Positions 12,031 through 21,126 of a DNA stretch of 64,000 bases are shown piece by piece; the stretch's first letter is position 1; each line of letters begins with the position of its first letter. The position numbers and the translations under genes were made by a program. The DNA comes from DATFQE01 sp963738205 (GTDB taxonomy: Bacteria; Actinomycetota; Thermoleophilia; Gaiellales; Gaiellaceae), in the NCBI GenBank assembly GCA_963738205.1, contig CAVTVQ010000006.1, forward strand, positions 1 through 64,000, read 5' to 3'. Under the pieces are notes generated by a model. It was given only the letters and a program-made list of their open reading frames with translations, was not told where the DNA came from and did no database searches.

Positions 12031-13046
12031 CATGCCCAAATACGGAAGCTGGGGCTCACTGCTCTGCTGCTGGTCCTTGCGGTCGCATGCGGATCTTCCG
12101 CGGTGCCTCCTCCCGCGGTCGATCCCTCCGCCGGGGTCGCCGTCGGCGCCGCGTCGCCGACGCAGTCAGCGATCGAGCCCGTGCCGAACGACGACCGGAA
12201 GTCAGACATCTACGTGGTGGACCCCGAGACGGGAAAGACGACGCAGCTCCTCTCCGCGCGAGGCTCCCAAAGAGGACGCCGAGTTCTCGCCCAACGGCAG
12301 ACGGGTCACCTACGAGAGCCGCGGTCCAGGGGGCCAGCCCAGATCTACGTGCTGGAGCCCGACGGGACCGAGCGGAAGCTGACGGACCTGAGGCTTGGGG
12401 CTTCCGACCCTGCCTGGTCCCCCGACGGGACCCAGATCGCATTCTCCGGAACTTGGTGGAGCCGGAGCCTCACGTTTCGACTCTGACATCTTCGTGATGA
12501 AGGCCGACGGCAGCCGCATCCGCAGGGTCGCCGAGATCCCCAATGACGACGGCCACCCCGACTGGTCCCCCGACGGTTCGTCGATCGCGTTCCACAGCGG
12601 CTACCGGCCGCGCTCCAAGAGCAGCTCCGACCCGCCTCCACGGGGAACGATCCTGGTGGCATCGGTCGACGACGAGAACATCACCCGACTCACGTCGAGC
12701 TACGGAGGCGGCCAACCTGCGTGGTCACCGGATGGACGATGGATCGCCTACAGCCGCTTCTCACCGGGGAGCTCGAGTGGAAGCGGGGGATGGGCGTACG
12801 CAGATCTGTGGACCGTGCGGCCTGGTGGCTCTGAAAGGGAGCATATCGGCCACCGCCAGTACAACGCGTTCTGGCACAACCCGAGCTGGTCTCGAACGGG
12901 GGCTCGATCGTCGTGGAAGCCGGCGGGAGCATCGGCATCGTCGACGTCGAGTCGGAGCGCCTCCGGGTCCTGATGGATGCCCCGGAGGTCGCACCGAGTT
13001 GGAGCCCGGACGGGATCCTGGTGAGCCTGTCTCCTGCTCACGCTAG
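12031..13046 (+). CDS. TolB-like (PD40) beta-propeller lipoprotein, copy 2 (frameshifted)
   Basis: Homologue of the lipoprotein at 5608. After an early frame break just behind the ATG, the signal peptide reads LTALLLVLAVAC with a lipobox Cys. Propeller blades follow: SDIYVVDPETGKTTQL, IYVLEPDGTERKLTDL, AWSPDGTQIAFSG, DIFVMKADGS, DWSPDGSSIAFHSGY, AWSPDGRWIAYS and SWSPDGILVSL. Predicted location is the outer face of the cytoplasmic membrane, with a binding or sensing role. It is transcribed divergently from regulator copy 2. The exact end is uncertain because frames shift near 12890 and 12950; the TAG at 13046 is the most plausible stop. Compared with copy 1 it is closer to the regulator, so gene order differs between the two cassettes. 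Confidence 0.65.
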
Positions 13047-13049
13047 GCG

Positions 13050-13460
13050 ATGCCCCGGGCGGCCGTGGCGACCGTGTGGACTCCGACGTGGGAACCGTCG
13101 TGGAGCGGACCCCCTGACACGACGGTCGTGCTGACGGGATCAGGCTGCGAGCAGGTCGGCGGCGCCAACGTGCTCGATCCCGGCGTGCTCGCGGTCGAGT
13201 TCGTCAACGAGTCTATCGCGAGGCAACCTTCAAGGTCGTGCGGCTGCCCCACGGACGACGACTCGCCGATCTCCGGACGCTGCCCCTCATCGGAGGGGGA
13301 TGGGGTGAGCGCAACATGCCATCAACGACAGATATCTGGTCGAGCCCGCGGGAGGTCGCCTCCGGCAGGTGGGCGGTCGTCTGCTTCAAGGATCTGATCG
13401 ACGCCCCGAACGGCTTCCAAATCGTGTGCCGGCGTCGTCGGCCCAATCGAGATCGGGTGA
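13050..13460 (+). CDS. Hypothetical protein between propeller lipoprotein and secreted protein (frameshifted)
   Basis: About 135 residues if one frame break near 13220 and another near 13430 are repaired: the first part contains TTVVLTGSGCEQVGGANVLD and VEFVNES, the second FKVVRLPHGRRLADL, GERNMPSTTDIW and FKDLIDAPNGFQIV, with a natural stop at 13458-13460. No family recognised. It could be an independent gene or a C-terminal extension of the preceding propeller protein, whose stop is only a few bases away. There is no convincing ribosome site before the ATG at 13050. Confidence 0.35.
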
Positions 13461-13506
13461 GGAATGCGCTCCTATCCGAGGCAGCCGGACGAGGAAGGAG
13501 AGGAAC

Positions 13507-13983
13507 ATGACGAGGAGGCTCAGCGTCGCGGCGCTCGCCGCAGCGCTCTTGATGTCGGGAGCGCTGGTCGGCGTTTCCTTCGGAGGAGGGGGTGGCATCA
13601 CCCAGCCTGAGGTGATCGAGCTGTCACTCACCATCTGTGGACGCCCTAACTGCACCGGCTGGGAATTGCGTCATGCGGCATGGGGGCAGGGAACGGGGCT
13701 GCTCACGGTGGCCAGAGATCCACTCTTCGACGTGGACGCACCCGGGATCGGAAGTCAGCAGCGAAGTGCGTGACGGCGACTGGGTGTGAACTATGTGCTC
13801 CCAGCTCAAGGCCGCCCGTACACCGAGCGTGGCACGGTGGTGACCAGGGCATCTACCGCGGGAGAAGGGCAGCACGTTGGCGGTGACGGTGGCAAGGGCG
13901 CCTACGAGAACGTTCGCGGATCCGCCACGTTGGAAGAACCCGAAGGGCCCGGACGACGTCCGCACCCTCAACCTGATCCGTAA
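13507..13983 (+). CDS. Secreted allene-oxide-cyclase/dirigent-like small protein, copy 2 (frameshifted near the end)
   Basis: Exported protein of about 155 residues. The signal peptide is intact: MTRRLSVAALAAALLMSGAL followed by VGVSFGG and a glycine run, then ITQPEVIELSLTICG. After a break near 13770 the C-terminal half reads STLAVTGGKGAYENVRGSAT, the conserved allene oxide cyclase barrel signature, with a stop at 13981-13983. A strong ribosome site (AAGGAGAGG) precedes the ATG. It is a close paralogue of the gene at 4541, sharing the glycine run and the QPEV-ELS/T block, and a more distant one of the gene at 24354. The enzymatic activity of bacterial members is unknown; a role on small secreted metabolites is inference. 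Confidence 0.65.
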
Positions 13984-13996
13984 GGAAGGACGGCTG

Positions 13997-14020
13997 GGCT
14001 CCGGGTCGGCTCCCGGAGTC
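13997..14020 (+). terminator. Hairpin after secreted protein copy 2
   Basis: Inverted repeat GGCTCCGGG / CCCGGAGTC (13997-14005 and 14012-14020, one G-T pair, six-base loop) lies 13 bases after the stop. Its stem sequence closely resembles the terminator after copy 1 at 5006-5038, further support for a cassette duplication that included the 3' end. Confidence 0.5.
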
Positions 14021-14200
14021 GACCGTCGGCCAGGGATCCGGTGGAGGTATCGAATCCTTGAGCATTCCTTGTCCACGCTTGGACCGGGTTCCAACGGCCG
14101 AGCGGAGCCTGGGCGAGAGAGCGGAAGGAGGTGAGACCGATACGTCGACAAGGAGCCCGCAGCCCATCGCAACGATTCAAACGAATGGAGGAAAAGTGAG

Positions 14201-15487
14201 ATGAAGGGACGCAATCTCTTGGAGACATCCTGCGCGCGGCTCGGTGGTGCTGATCGCCACGGCGGCCGTGTGCACGGGCCGCGTCGTGCCCGCGTCCTTG
14301 CCGGCAAGCGCGCGGCGTCGAAGAACACGGTCGTCGAGTGGAACGAGCATGCGACGAACGCGCTGATCGGGACCGGGCTGCAGCCTCCTGGCGTGTCACT
14401 GCTGCACCTGGCGATGGTGCACGGCGCGATGTACGAGCGGTGAACGCGATCGACGGTGGGTACGAGCCGTACCTGGTGTCCCGAAGGCGAAGCGCTGGTA
14501 CTCGAAGCGAGCAGAGGCCGCCACGGCCGCCTACAAGGTGCTCGTGAGCATCGTGCCCGACGAAGAAGGTCGATCTGCGGGGCGCACTACGACGCGACGC
14601 TCGCCGGCATCTCCAGCGGGCGGGCAAGCGCGGCGGGACCGCCGTCGGAAGGCCGCCGCAGCAGCGATGATCAGGAGCGGTCCAATGACGGACGGTTCGG
14701 TGCGCGCCGGGGTCCCCGGTCGGCACCGACGCCGGAAGAGTGGCGTCTGAAGGCGACGCTGTTCCTGAACGACCTGCCGCCTGGGTCGCCGACGTGATCC
14801 GTTCCTGTCAAGAGCAAGTCGAGGTCCGGACCGAGGGGCCGAACGAGCTAGACAGCATGGCATACGCGAAGGACTTCAATGAGGTCAAGGCGATCGGATC
14901 GGGACGTCCAGCACGAAGGGGACCGCCGAGCAGACCGACGTCGCGTTGTTCTGGGCCGACCATGGCGCGGCGTTGTGGAGCCGGATCTTCCGGCAGCTCG
15001 GAAGGGCGAGAACCTTTCACCGTCGAGAACGCGCGATTCTTCGCGATGCTCTACCTACGGGCGCGGATGCGGCCATCAACTGCTGGGCCGACAAGTGGCA
15101 CCATGGGTTCTGGCGACCGGTCACCGCGATCCGTGAAGCGGCGTCGGACGAGAACCCCAAGACCGCCCCGGACGAGGAGTGGTTGCCGTTGATGGAGACG
15201 CCTCTGTCCCGGAGCATCCTTCCGGCCACGGGTGTGCAAGCGGCTCCATCGCCCAGACGCTGAAGGCGTTCTTCGGAACGGACGAGATGAAGTTCAGCGG
15301 GCTCAGCGCGGTCTCGAAGACGACGAGGAAGTTCACGAGCTTCTCGCAGGCGATCGAGGAGATCGTGGATGCACGGGTCTACTCCGGGATCCACTTCCGG
15401 ACGGCCGACGTGCAAGGCGCACTCTTGGGGAAGAAGGTCGCCAACTACGTGCAAGAGCACTTCTTCGAGTCAGAGTCGGACGACTGA
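14201..15487 (+). CDS. Secreted vanadium-dependent haloperoxidase homologue (PAP2 superfamily, frameshifted)
   Basis: The product is about 425 residues when frames are joined, with an N-terminal signal-like segment (VVLIATAAVCTG). All five vanadate-binding positions of the chloroperoxidase family are visible in order: KWHHGFWR (Lys and Arg seven apart), SGHGCASGS, and RVYSGIHFR (Arg and His six apart). Vanadium haloperoxidases oxidise halides with hydrogen peroxide and halogenate organic substrates; some relatives are acid phosphatases, which cannot be excluded. The ribosome site GGAGG lies 12 bases before the ATG. Frame breaks occur at about five places. It follows the secreted allene-oxide-cyclase-like gene in the same direction, which suggests a shared extracellular small-molecule pathway under SARP control; that link is inference. 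Confidence 0.75.
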
Positions 15488-15508
15488 GGAACGACAAGCG
15501 GTCGAGCA

Positions 15509-15537
15509 CGGGCGGGCCGTCACCGGCGGCCCGCCCG
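15509..15537 (+). terminator. Hairpin terminator after the haloperoxidase gene
   Basis: A perfect 11-base GC-only inverted repeat (CGGGCGGGCCG at 15509-15519, CGGCCCGCCCG at 15527-15537) with a seven-base loop sits 22 bases after the stop at 15487. Confidence 0.6.
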
Positions 15538-15622
15538 TCGCACTCCGGGATACCTCGGCCATGCACGAGGATCGGCCGGGGGCACTGCTAGGCTCCCGCA
15601 CCCTCGACAAGGAAGCCTGTCC

Positions 15623-16217
15623 ATGCGCCGTGTGATCGTCCGTGCCCTCGTGCTCGCGTTGCCCCTGACCCTGCTTGCCGCCTGCAGCAGCGACGACCCT
15701 GTGGCTGGCGGCAGTGACATGTCGGCGACGCTCCGGCGGAGGCCACCGCGCCCGCCGAGTACATGGAGGGGCTCTGCGCGGCGATCGTCAGCTACCAGAG
15801 CGATCTCGAGGCGGAGAAGCATCGTTCCAGGAGCAGTTCGCCGGAGGTGCGACGCCGGCCCCCGAGGACACCAAGGACGCTCTGCCGCGTTCTTGGGCAC
15901 GGCCGGCACCCGCACGCAAGCACTGGTCGACGAGGTCGAGGCGCTCGGCACGCCCGACGTCGAGAACGGCGAGGAGGTCCGCACGGCGTTGACGGGCGCC
16001 TTCGAGCAGGTCGTGGCGGCTGTTCGACGAGGCCGAAGGCCGACATCGAAGGGCTCGTCGACCGACGACCCCGCAGCGCTCGCCGAGGGCTTCACCGAGG
16101 TCGCGAGCGAAGCTGCAGGAAGCGGCACCGAGATCTAGCGACGTCGTTCGGCGACCTGCGAGCCCGGAGCTCGACGAGGCCGCGGCCGACGTCGAGGCGT
16201 GCGCGGGCGTCGTCTGA
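15623..16217 (+). CDS. Small lipoprotein, hypothetical (frameshifted)
   Basis: Lipoprotein of about 197 residues. The signal peptide MRRVIVRALVLALPLTLLAAC carries a clear lipobox Cys, followed by SSDD. The mature part is acidic and helical: YMEGLCAAIVSYQSDLEAEK, TRTQALVDEVEALGTPDVE, VRTALTGAFEQVVA, AALAEGFTEVASEL, and ends ELDEAAADVEACAGVV. An apparent stop at 16138 comes from a frame break; the natural stop is at 16215-16217. Two cysteines in the mature part could form a disulfide. No named family recognised; similar helical lipoproteins are common in actinobacteria. It converges on the citrate synthase gene with a 29-base gap. Confidence 0.55.
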
Positions 16218-16246
16218 GGAGCCGCGCCGACGGGTCGTCAGGAGTT

Positions 16247-17378
16247 CTAGCTGCGCTCCTCGATCGGCACCCAGACCTGGTCGCGTGGGCCGACGTAGGT
16301 CGAGCCCGGCCTGATCACCTTGTTGTCGGCGTACTGCTCGCGCACGTGCGCGGTCCAGCCCGCCATGCGCGCGAGCGCGAAGATCGGCGTCATCAGGTCG
16401 GTCGGGATGCCGAGCGAGTGGTACACGCCGGCCGCGTACAGGTCGACGTTCGGCCAGAGCTGCTTCTGCTCGTAGACGGTCTCCTGCAGCGCCTCGAAGA
16501 TGTCGGCCCACCGCTCGTCGCCGTGGCGCGCGCCGACCTCGCGCGCGAGCTGCTTCAGCACCGTGGCCCGCGGATCCATCGTGCGGTAGACGGCGTGGCC
16601 GAACCCCATGACCTTCTCGTGCCGCTCGAGCCGGTCGCGCACGTACGCCTCGGCGTCGGCGCGGCTCGCCGATCTCCTCGGCCATCTTCATCGCCTCCTC
16701 GTTGGCGCCGCCGTGCAGCGGTCCCTTGAGCGCGCCGATCGCGCCGGTGATCGCGCTGAACATGTCGGAGAGGGTCGAGGCGATGATGCGGGCGGTGAAC
16801 GTCGAGGCGTTCATCGTGTGGTCGGCGTAGAGGATGAACGTGGTGTCGAGCGCGTCGGCGTCGTCGTGGTCGGGCTCCTCGCCCGAGAGCATGTACAGGA
16901 AGTTCGCCGCGTGCGGCAGCTTCGGGTTGGGCGGGACGATCTCCTGCCCGGTGCGCATGCGCTCGTAGTAGGCGATCAGCGCGGGCGTCTTCGCGATCAG
17001 CCGCATCGCCTTGCGGTACTGGGCCTCGGGCGATTCGTCCCAGCCGTCGGGGTCGTAGGCCGACGCGGCCGAGATCGACGTGCGGAGCATCGACATCGGC
17101 GAGGCCTGCTGCGCGAGCGTCGACATCAGCTGGGTGAGGAACGGGCTCAGCTCCCGGTTCTCGACCAGGAACTCGTTCGAGCTCGTCGAGCTCGTCCTGG
17201 TTCGGCAAGCGCGCGCGTTGTGCAGCAGGTAGACGACCTCCTCGAACGTGGCGTGCTCGGCGAGGTCGGCGATCTCGTAGCCGACGTACCACAGGCGCCC
17301 CGCCTCGCCGTCGATGTCCGACACGGTCGTGTCGGCGGCGACGACCTCCCGCAGCCCCTTCTCGCTCACGCTGGCCAC
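16247..17378 (-). CDS. gltA: Citrate synthase (frameshifted)
   Basis: Condenses oxaloacetate and acetyl-CoA to citrate in the TCA cycle. About 377 residues, as in the short bacterial citrate/2-methylcitrate synthase branch. Signature regions: LYADHTMNASTFTARII, GALKGPLHGGANEEAM (catalytic His), GHAVYRTMDPRA, and DLYAAGVYHSLGIP (catalytic Asp), ending PIEERS. The start is GTG 17378 (VASVSEKGLREVVAADT) with AAGGA about five bases before it; a second GTG nine bases downstream is possible. Frame breaks occur near 16670 and 17180-17220. It is divergent from the isocitrate dehydrogenase gene at 17524, a TCA-cycle pairing. A 2-methylcitrate synthase role is possible given the nearby methylmalonyl-CoA mutase. 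Confidence 0.85.
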
Positions 17379-17523
17379 ATCCTTGGGTCGGGGGCGCGCC
17401 CGAGCGCGCGCCGACGGGCCCGCGTCGAGCCTGCGGGCTTCTGACAGGATAGTCGGCGGCCCGCGACGGACCAAAGCCGCCCGATCGCCCCCGAGCCCGA
17501 TCCGCGACGCAGGAAGGACACGG

Positions 17524-18618
17524 TTGACCCATCGCGTGACCTTGATCCCCGGCGACGGCGTCGGTCCCGAGGTGATCGAGGCCGCGCGGCGCGTGATCGA
17601 GGCGACCGGCGTGGCGATCGACTGGGAGCGCCGGCCGATGGGTGCCGGGGCCTTCTCCCGCACCGGGCAGCGCGCTCCCGGCCGAGACCCTCGACGTCGA
17701 TCCGCGCGAACCGCGTGGCGCTCAAGGGCCCGATCGAGACGCCCGGTCACGAGCGGGCTGCGCAGCTCGAACCTCGAGCTGCGCAAGTCGCTCGACCTGT
17801 ACGCGAACGTCCGCCCGTGCCGGCTGTACCCCGGCGTGCCGAGCGTCGTACGAGGCGGTCGACCTGGTCGTCGTGCGCGAGAACACCGAGGGCATGTACA
17901 CGGGCCTCGAGTTCGAGATGGGCACCGTCGCGGTCAAGGAGCTGATCGGCTTCGTCGAGGACACGACCGGTCGTCGCATCCGCGAGGACTCCGGCGTCTC
18001 GATCAAGTCGATCAGCGAGCGAGGGCAGCGAGCGCATCGTGCGCTTCGCCTTCGAGGAGGCGCGCCGCCGCGGCCGTGCGAAGGTCACCGCGAGCCACAA
18101 GGCGAACATCATGAAGTTCAGCGACGGGCTCTTCCTCGAGGTCGCCCGGCGGGTGGCGGCCGAGTACCCCGACGTGGCGTTCGAGGACCGCATCATCGAC
18201 GCGCTCTGCATGCAGCTGATCCAGGCGCCCGAGCGGTTCGACGTGCTCGTGATGCCGAACCTGTACGGCGACGTGGCGGCCGAGCTCTGCGCCGGCCTGA
18301 TCGGGGGCACCGGCGTCGCGCCCGGTGGGCATTTCGGGGGCACGGACGGCCTCGAGCTCGCGGTCTTCGAGGCCACCCACGGCACGGCTCCCGACCTCGC
18401 GGGCACGAACACCGCGAACCCCGTGGGCGTGATGCTGAGCGGCGCGATGCTGCTGCGCCACATCGGCGAGCGAGGTGCGGGCGACCAGCTCGAGGCGCGC
18501 CGTGGCCGCGGTGCTGGCCGACGGAACCCACCTGCCGCGCGACCTACGGGCTCCCGACGACGACCGGCCGCCCGCCGGCACGTTCCAGTTCGCCGACGCG
18601 GTGATCGCCTCGCTCTAG
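17524..18618 (+). CDS. Isocitrate/isopropylmalate dehydrogenase family, paralogue 1 (frameshifted)
   Basis: Beta-decarboxylating dehydrogenase of about 360 residues. It starts at TTG 17524 with AGGAAGG 8 bases before it: THRVTLIPGDGVGPEVIEAA. Conserved blocks: VALKGPIETPV, LDLYANVRPCRLYPGVPS, DLVVVRENTEGMYTGLE, SHKANIMKFSDGLF (catalytic Lys region), VMPNLYGDVAAELCAGLIGG (metal Asp) and FEATHGTAPDLAG. The serine of isocitrate-specific enzymes and the neighbouring citrate synthase and malate dehydrogenase favour NAD-dependent isocitrate dehydrogenase over leuB. Frame breaks are one-base insertions, e.g. near 17660, 17695, 17745, 17850, 18020 and 18480. A paralogue is encoded at 21127 on the other strand. 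Confidence 0.8.
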
Positions 18619-18672
18619 CCAGTCCCACCCGGTGCCGATGCTTCCGAGGTCGGCTCCGAGAGGGAAGGTCTC

Positions 18673-19135
18673 ATGTCCACCACGACGTGCCCAGCCTGCC
18701 GTTCGATCAATCACGAGGGCGTCTCACGCTGCATGAACTGCGGCTCACCGATGGAACTGCCCGCCGTGCCGGTCGGCGTCGACCTCGACGACCTGCCTGC
18801 GGGCCCGCCGCCGCGGCCGTCGACCTACGGCTGGAACGCAGCGGTCGCCCAGGGCCCGACGTCGGCCCGGGGTCGATCGACGGTCCCGGTGATCGTCGGG
18901 GTGATCGCGGTCGTGGCGTTCGTGGCGACGATGGGCATGTGGCTGACGACCTACCCCGAGGTCTCGGTGGGGGTCGGGGTCTTCGGCTCGGTCCTGGTCG
19001 TCGTCGAACATCCTCGTGATCATCTTCTGGCTGTGGATGCTGGTCGACGCGATCTCGAGCGCGGGAACGGTCGGACTGGGCGTTGACGGTCTCCTGCGGT
19101 ACGGCCGTAGCTTCGGTCGCTCGGTCTCGGCGTAG
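18673..19135 (+). CDS. Zinc-ribbon membrane protein (frameshifted)
   Basis: About 153 residues. The N-terminus has a zinc ribbon with two CxxC knuckles (CPAC and CMNC, residues 7-25), then a Pro-rich linker and two hydrophobic helices, one around VPVIVGVIAVVAFVATMGMW and one, after a frame break near 19005, around ILVIIFWLWMLVDAIS. The C-terminus is GLLRYGRSFGRSVSA. This layout (zinc ribbon on the inside, two membrane helices) is common in uncharacterised actinobacterial proteins. A ribosome site (GAGGGAAGG) precedes the ATG. It lies between isocitrate and malate dehydrogenase in the same direction; no metabolic role can be read from it. Confidence 0.55.
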
Positions 19136-19257
19136 CGCCGTTGTCATCGGCACGCAAGCCGCGATGACACTAGCTACCGGACGGTCGCGACCGGGGCCCG
19201 GCGCGACCCGTTCGATAGCCTTGGGTGAGAGGGCCATCCGACCCAAGGAGACCGTCA

Positions 19258-20181
19258 TGAAGATCACCGTGGTGGGCAGCGGGTTCGTCGGGCAGACGAC
19301 CGCGATGCGCGCGCTCGAGAAGGGCCTCGGCGACGTCGTGCTGATCGACATCATCGAGGGCAAGCCGCAGGGCCTGGCCCTCGACCTGAAGGAAGCCGCC
19401 CCGGTCGAGGGGTACGACCCGTCGATCGTCGGCACGAACGACTACGCGGACACCGCCGGCAGCGACATCGTGGTGATCACGGCCGGGTTCCCGCGTCAGC
19501 CGGGCATGAGCCGCATGGACCTGCTCGGCAAGAACGCCGACATCATGAACTCGGTGATCTCGAGGTCGTGCCCGGCTCGCCCGACGCGATCATCATCGTG
19601 GTCTCGAACCCGCTCGACGAGATGACGTACCTCGCCGCCGAGTCCTCCGGCTTCCCGAAGGAGCGCGTGTTCGGCATGGCCGGGCGTGCTCGACTCGGCG
19701 CGCCTGCGGTACTTCATCGCCGAGATCACGGGCGCGCGGCCGTCGGACGTCGACGCGATGACGCTCGGCTCGCACGGCGACGCGATGATCGCGCTCCCGC
19801 GTCACGCGACGGTCGCCGGCAAGCCGCTGCCCGAGCTCGTCGACGAGGCCACGCTCGAGCGGCTGTTCCAGCGCACGCGCGACGGTGGCGCCGAGATCGT
19901 GGCGTCTGCTGAAGACCGGGTCGGCGTACTACGCCCCGAGCGCATCGGTCGTCGCGATGGTCGAGGCGATCGTGAAGGACACGCACGCGGTGCTGCCCGT
20001 CTGCGCCTGGACGACCGGCCAGTACGGCATCGAAGACATCTACGTGGGCGTGCCGGCGAAGCTCGGCCGCAAGGGCATCGAGCAGATCGTGGAGCTCGAC
20101 CTCAACGACGAAGAGCTGCCGAAGTTGCGCGAAGCGGCCGAGGGCATCCGCGCGAAGTGCGCGGACCTCGCGAAGCTCTAG
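19258..20181 (+). CDS. mdh: Malate dehydrogenase, LDH-like type (frameshifted)
   Basis: Oxidises malate to oxaloacetate with NAD. About 308 residues: MKITVVGSGFVGQTTAMRAL (dinucleotide fold), IIEGKPQGLALDLKEAAPVE, VVITAGFPRQPGMSRMDLLG (substrate Arg residues), VVSNPLDEMTYLA, GVLDSARLRYFIAE, MTLGSHGDAMIALPRHATV (catalytic His) and SAYYAPSASVVAMVEAI. The ATG at 19258 has AAGGAG 10 bases upstream. Four frame breaks: a lost base near 19560 and single insertions near 19685, 19905 and at the ends of short G or T runs. The last codons overlap the stop of the convergent gene at 20178. Preference for malate over lactate is inferred from family and context. Confidence 0.85.
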
Positions 20182-20797
20182 GGTCCCAGCTGCTCCGGTC
20201 CGCGACGCTCGATCCGGCATCGATCGGCGGGGATCGTGGTCGGTGACTCGCTGTCGCGGCTCGCCCACGACATCAGGAGCAGCCCCGGCGAGAGCGAGCA
20301 CCCCGCCGCCGAGCACCGCGAACGGTCCGGGTGCGAGTCGGGTCTCGCACGAGCTCCTCCACCTGCTCGCGCTGCTCCTGGCGCGCGTTGCCCGACGGGT
20401 CGAGATCGGCGAGCACGTCGTCGATCGCGGTCGGCTCGAACCTACCGGCCGCGGTCAGGACGCCGATGCCGGCGACCGTGATGGCGAGGAACGACGCCGC
20501 GAGGATCGCACCGGCGGCGACGCGCCGCGCCCGGCGCGACGACGCAGCCGCGTGATCGCGAGGCCGCCGAGCACGACGCCGCAGCCGCGAGCACGATCAG
20601 CCCGTCGGGGAGGTCGATGCCGTAGTAGGTGGGCGACAGCGCGTCGGGAAGTCCCGCGAGCGACGAGCGGATCCACGGCATCAGGGCCCCCACCCCGATG
20701 AGCAGCCCGCCGAGCGCCGTGAGGCCGAAGCCTGCGAGGCGCATCGACCGCGCTGTCGGTGTCGGCGGCCCCGGGGCTCTTCGGCGAGCTCGCTCAT
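20178..20797 (-). CDS. Hypothetical multi-pass membrane protein (frameshifted)
   Basis: About 206 residues once frames are joined. The N-terminus is acidic (MSELAEEP), followed by LAGFGLTALGGLLIGVGALM and PWIRSSLAGLPDALSPTYYG, a second helix DGLIVLAAAVVLGGLAIT, a basic loop, a helix around GAILAASFLAITVAGIGVL, an extracytoplasmic loop with AIDDVLADLDP, and a last helix VLGGGVLALAGAALLM. The tail ends RGPEQLGP. Four helices are predicted. The arrangement PWI...YYGIDLPDG resembles uncharacterised actinobacterial membrane proteins. The stop codon overlaps the convergent mdh stop. Function unknown. Confidence 0.5.
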
Positions 20798-20872
20798 CGG
20801 CGCATCGTGGCATCCCATGCGCGTCGGTTCCAAGCAGCCGACGCCAAGGCCCGAGCGGGTACCATCGAACGC

Positions 20873-21041
20873 ATGTCGACGTTCCGTGAGCAGCTGCGCT
20901 AACACGACGAGCGCGTTCTTCACCAACTGGCGCAACCCCGACTACGGGTTCGCCGAGAAGGTCGGGTTGACGTTCCGCAACCGCGCGAAGTGCCTCGTGA
21001 ACGGGGGCTGCTGCGGGAACCACGGCCAGCCCGGCTGTTGA
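20873..21041 (+). CDS. Small cysteine-rich protein (about 56 aa, one frame break)
   Basis: Begins MSTFREQLR at 20873, then, after a single extra base that makes an early TAA, continues NTTSAFFTNWRNPDYGFAEK, VGLTFRNRAKCLVNGGCCG and NHGQPGC before a natural TGA. The C-terminal pattern C-x5-CC-x6-C is unusual for a bacterial cytoplasmic protein and suggests a metal site or disulfides. No signal peptide. I do not recall a named family. It is divergent from the membrane protein at 20797, with a 75-base gap. Confidence 0.5.
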
Positions 21042-21126
21042 CGCCTGGATGACGGGGACCTCGGTCGGGGCCCCGACGGGGAACATCACCACCCTCACGA
21101 ACACTGAGCGGCCCGGCGGGCCTGGA

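Noticed and set aside
17524..20181. Programmed frameshifting or CGAG insertions in TCA genes
   Set aside because: Some breaks can be read as a 4-base CGAG gain, but others are plain extra G, C or T or lost bases, so a common biological cause is not supported; consensus error explains all.
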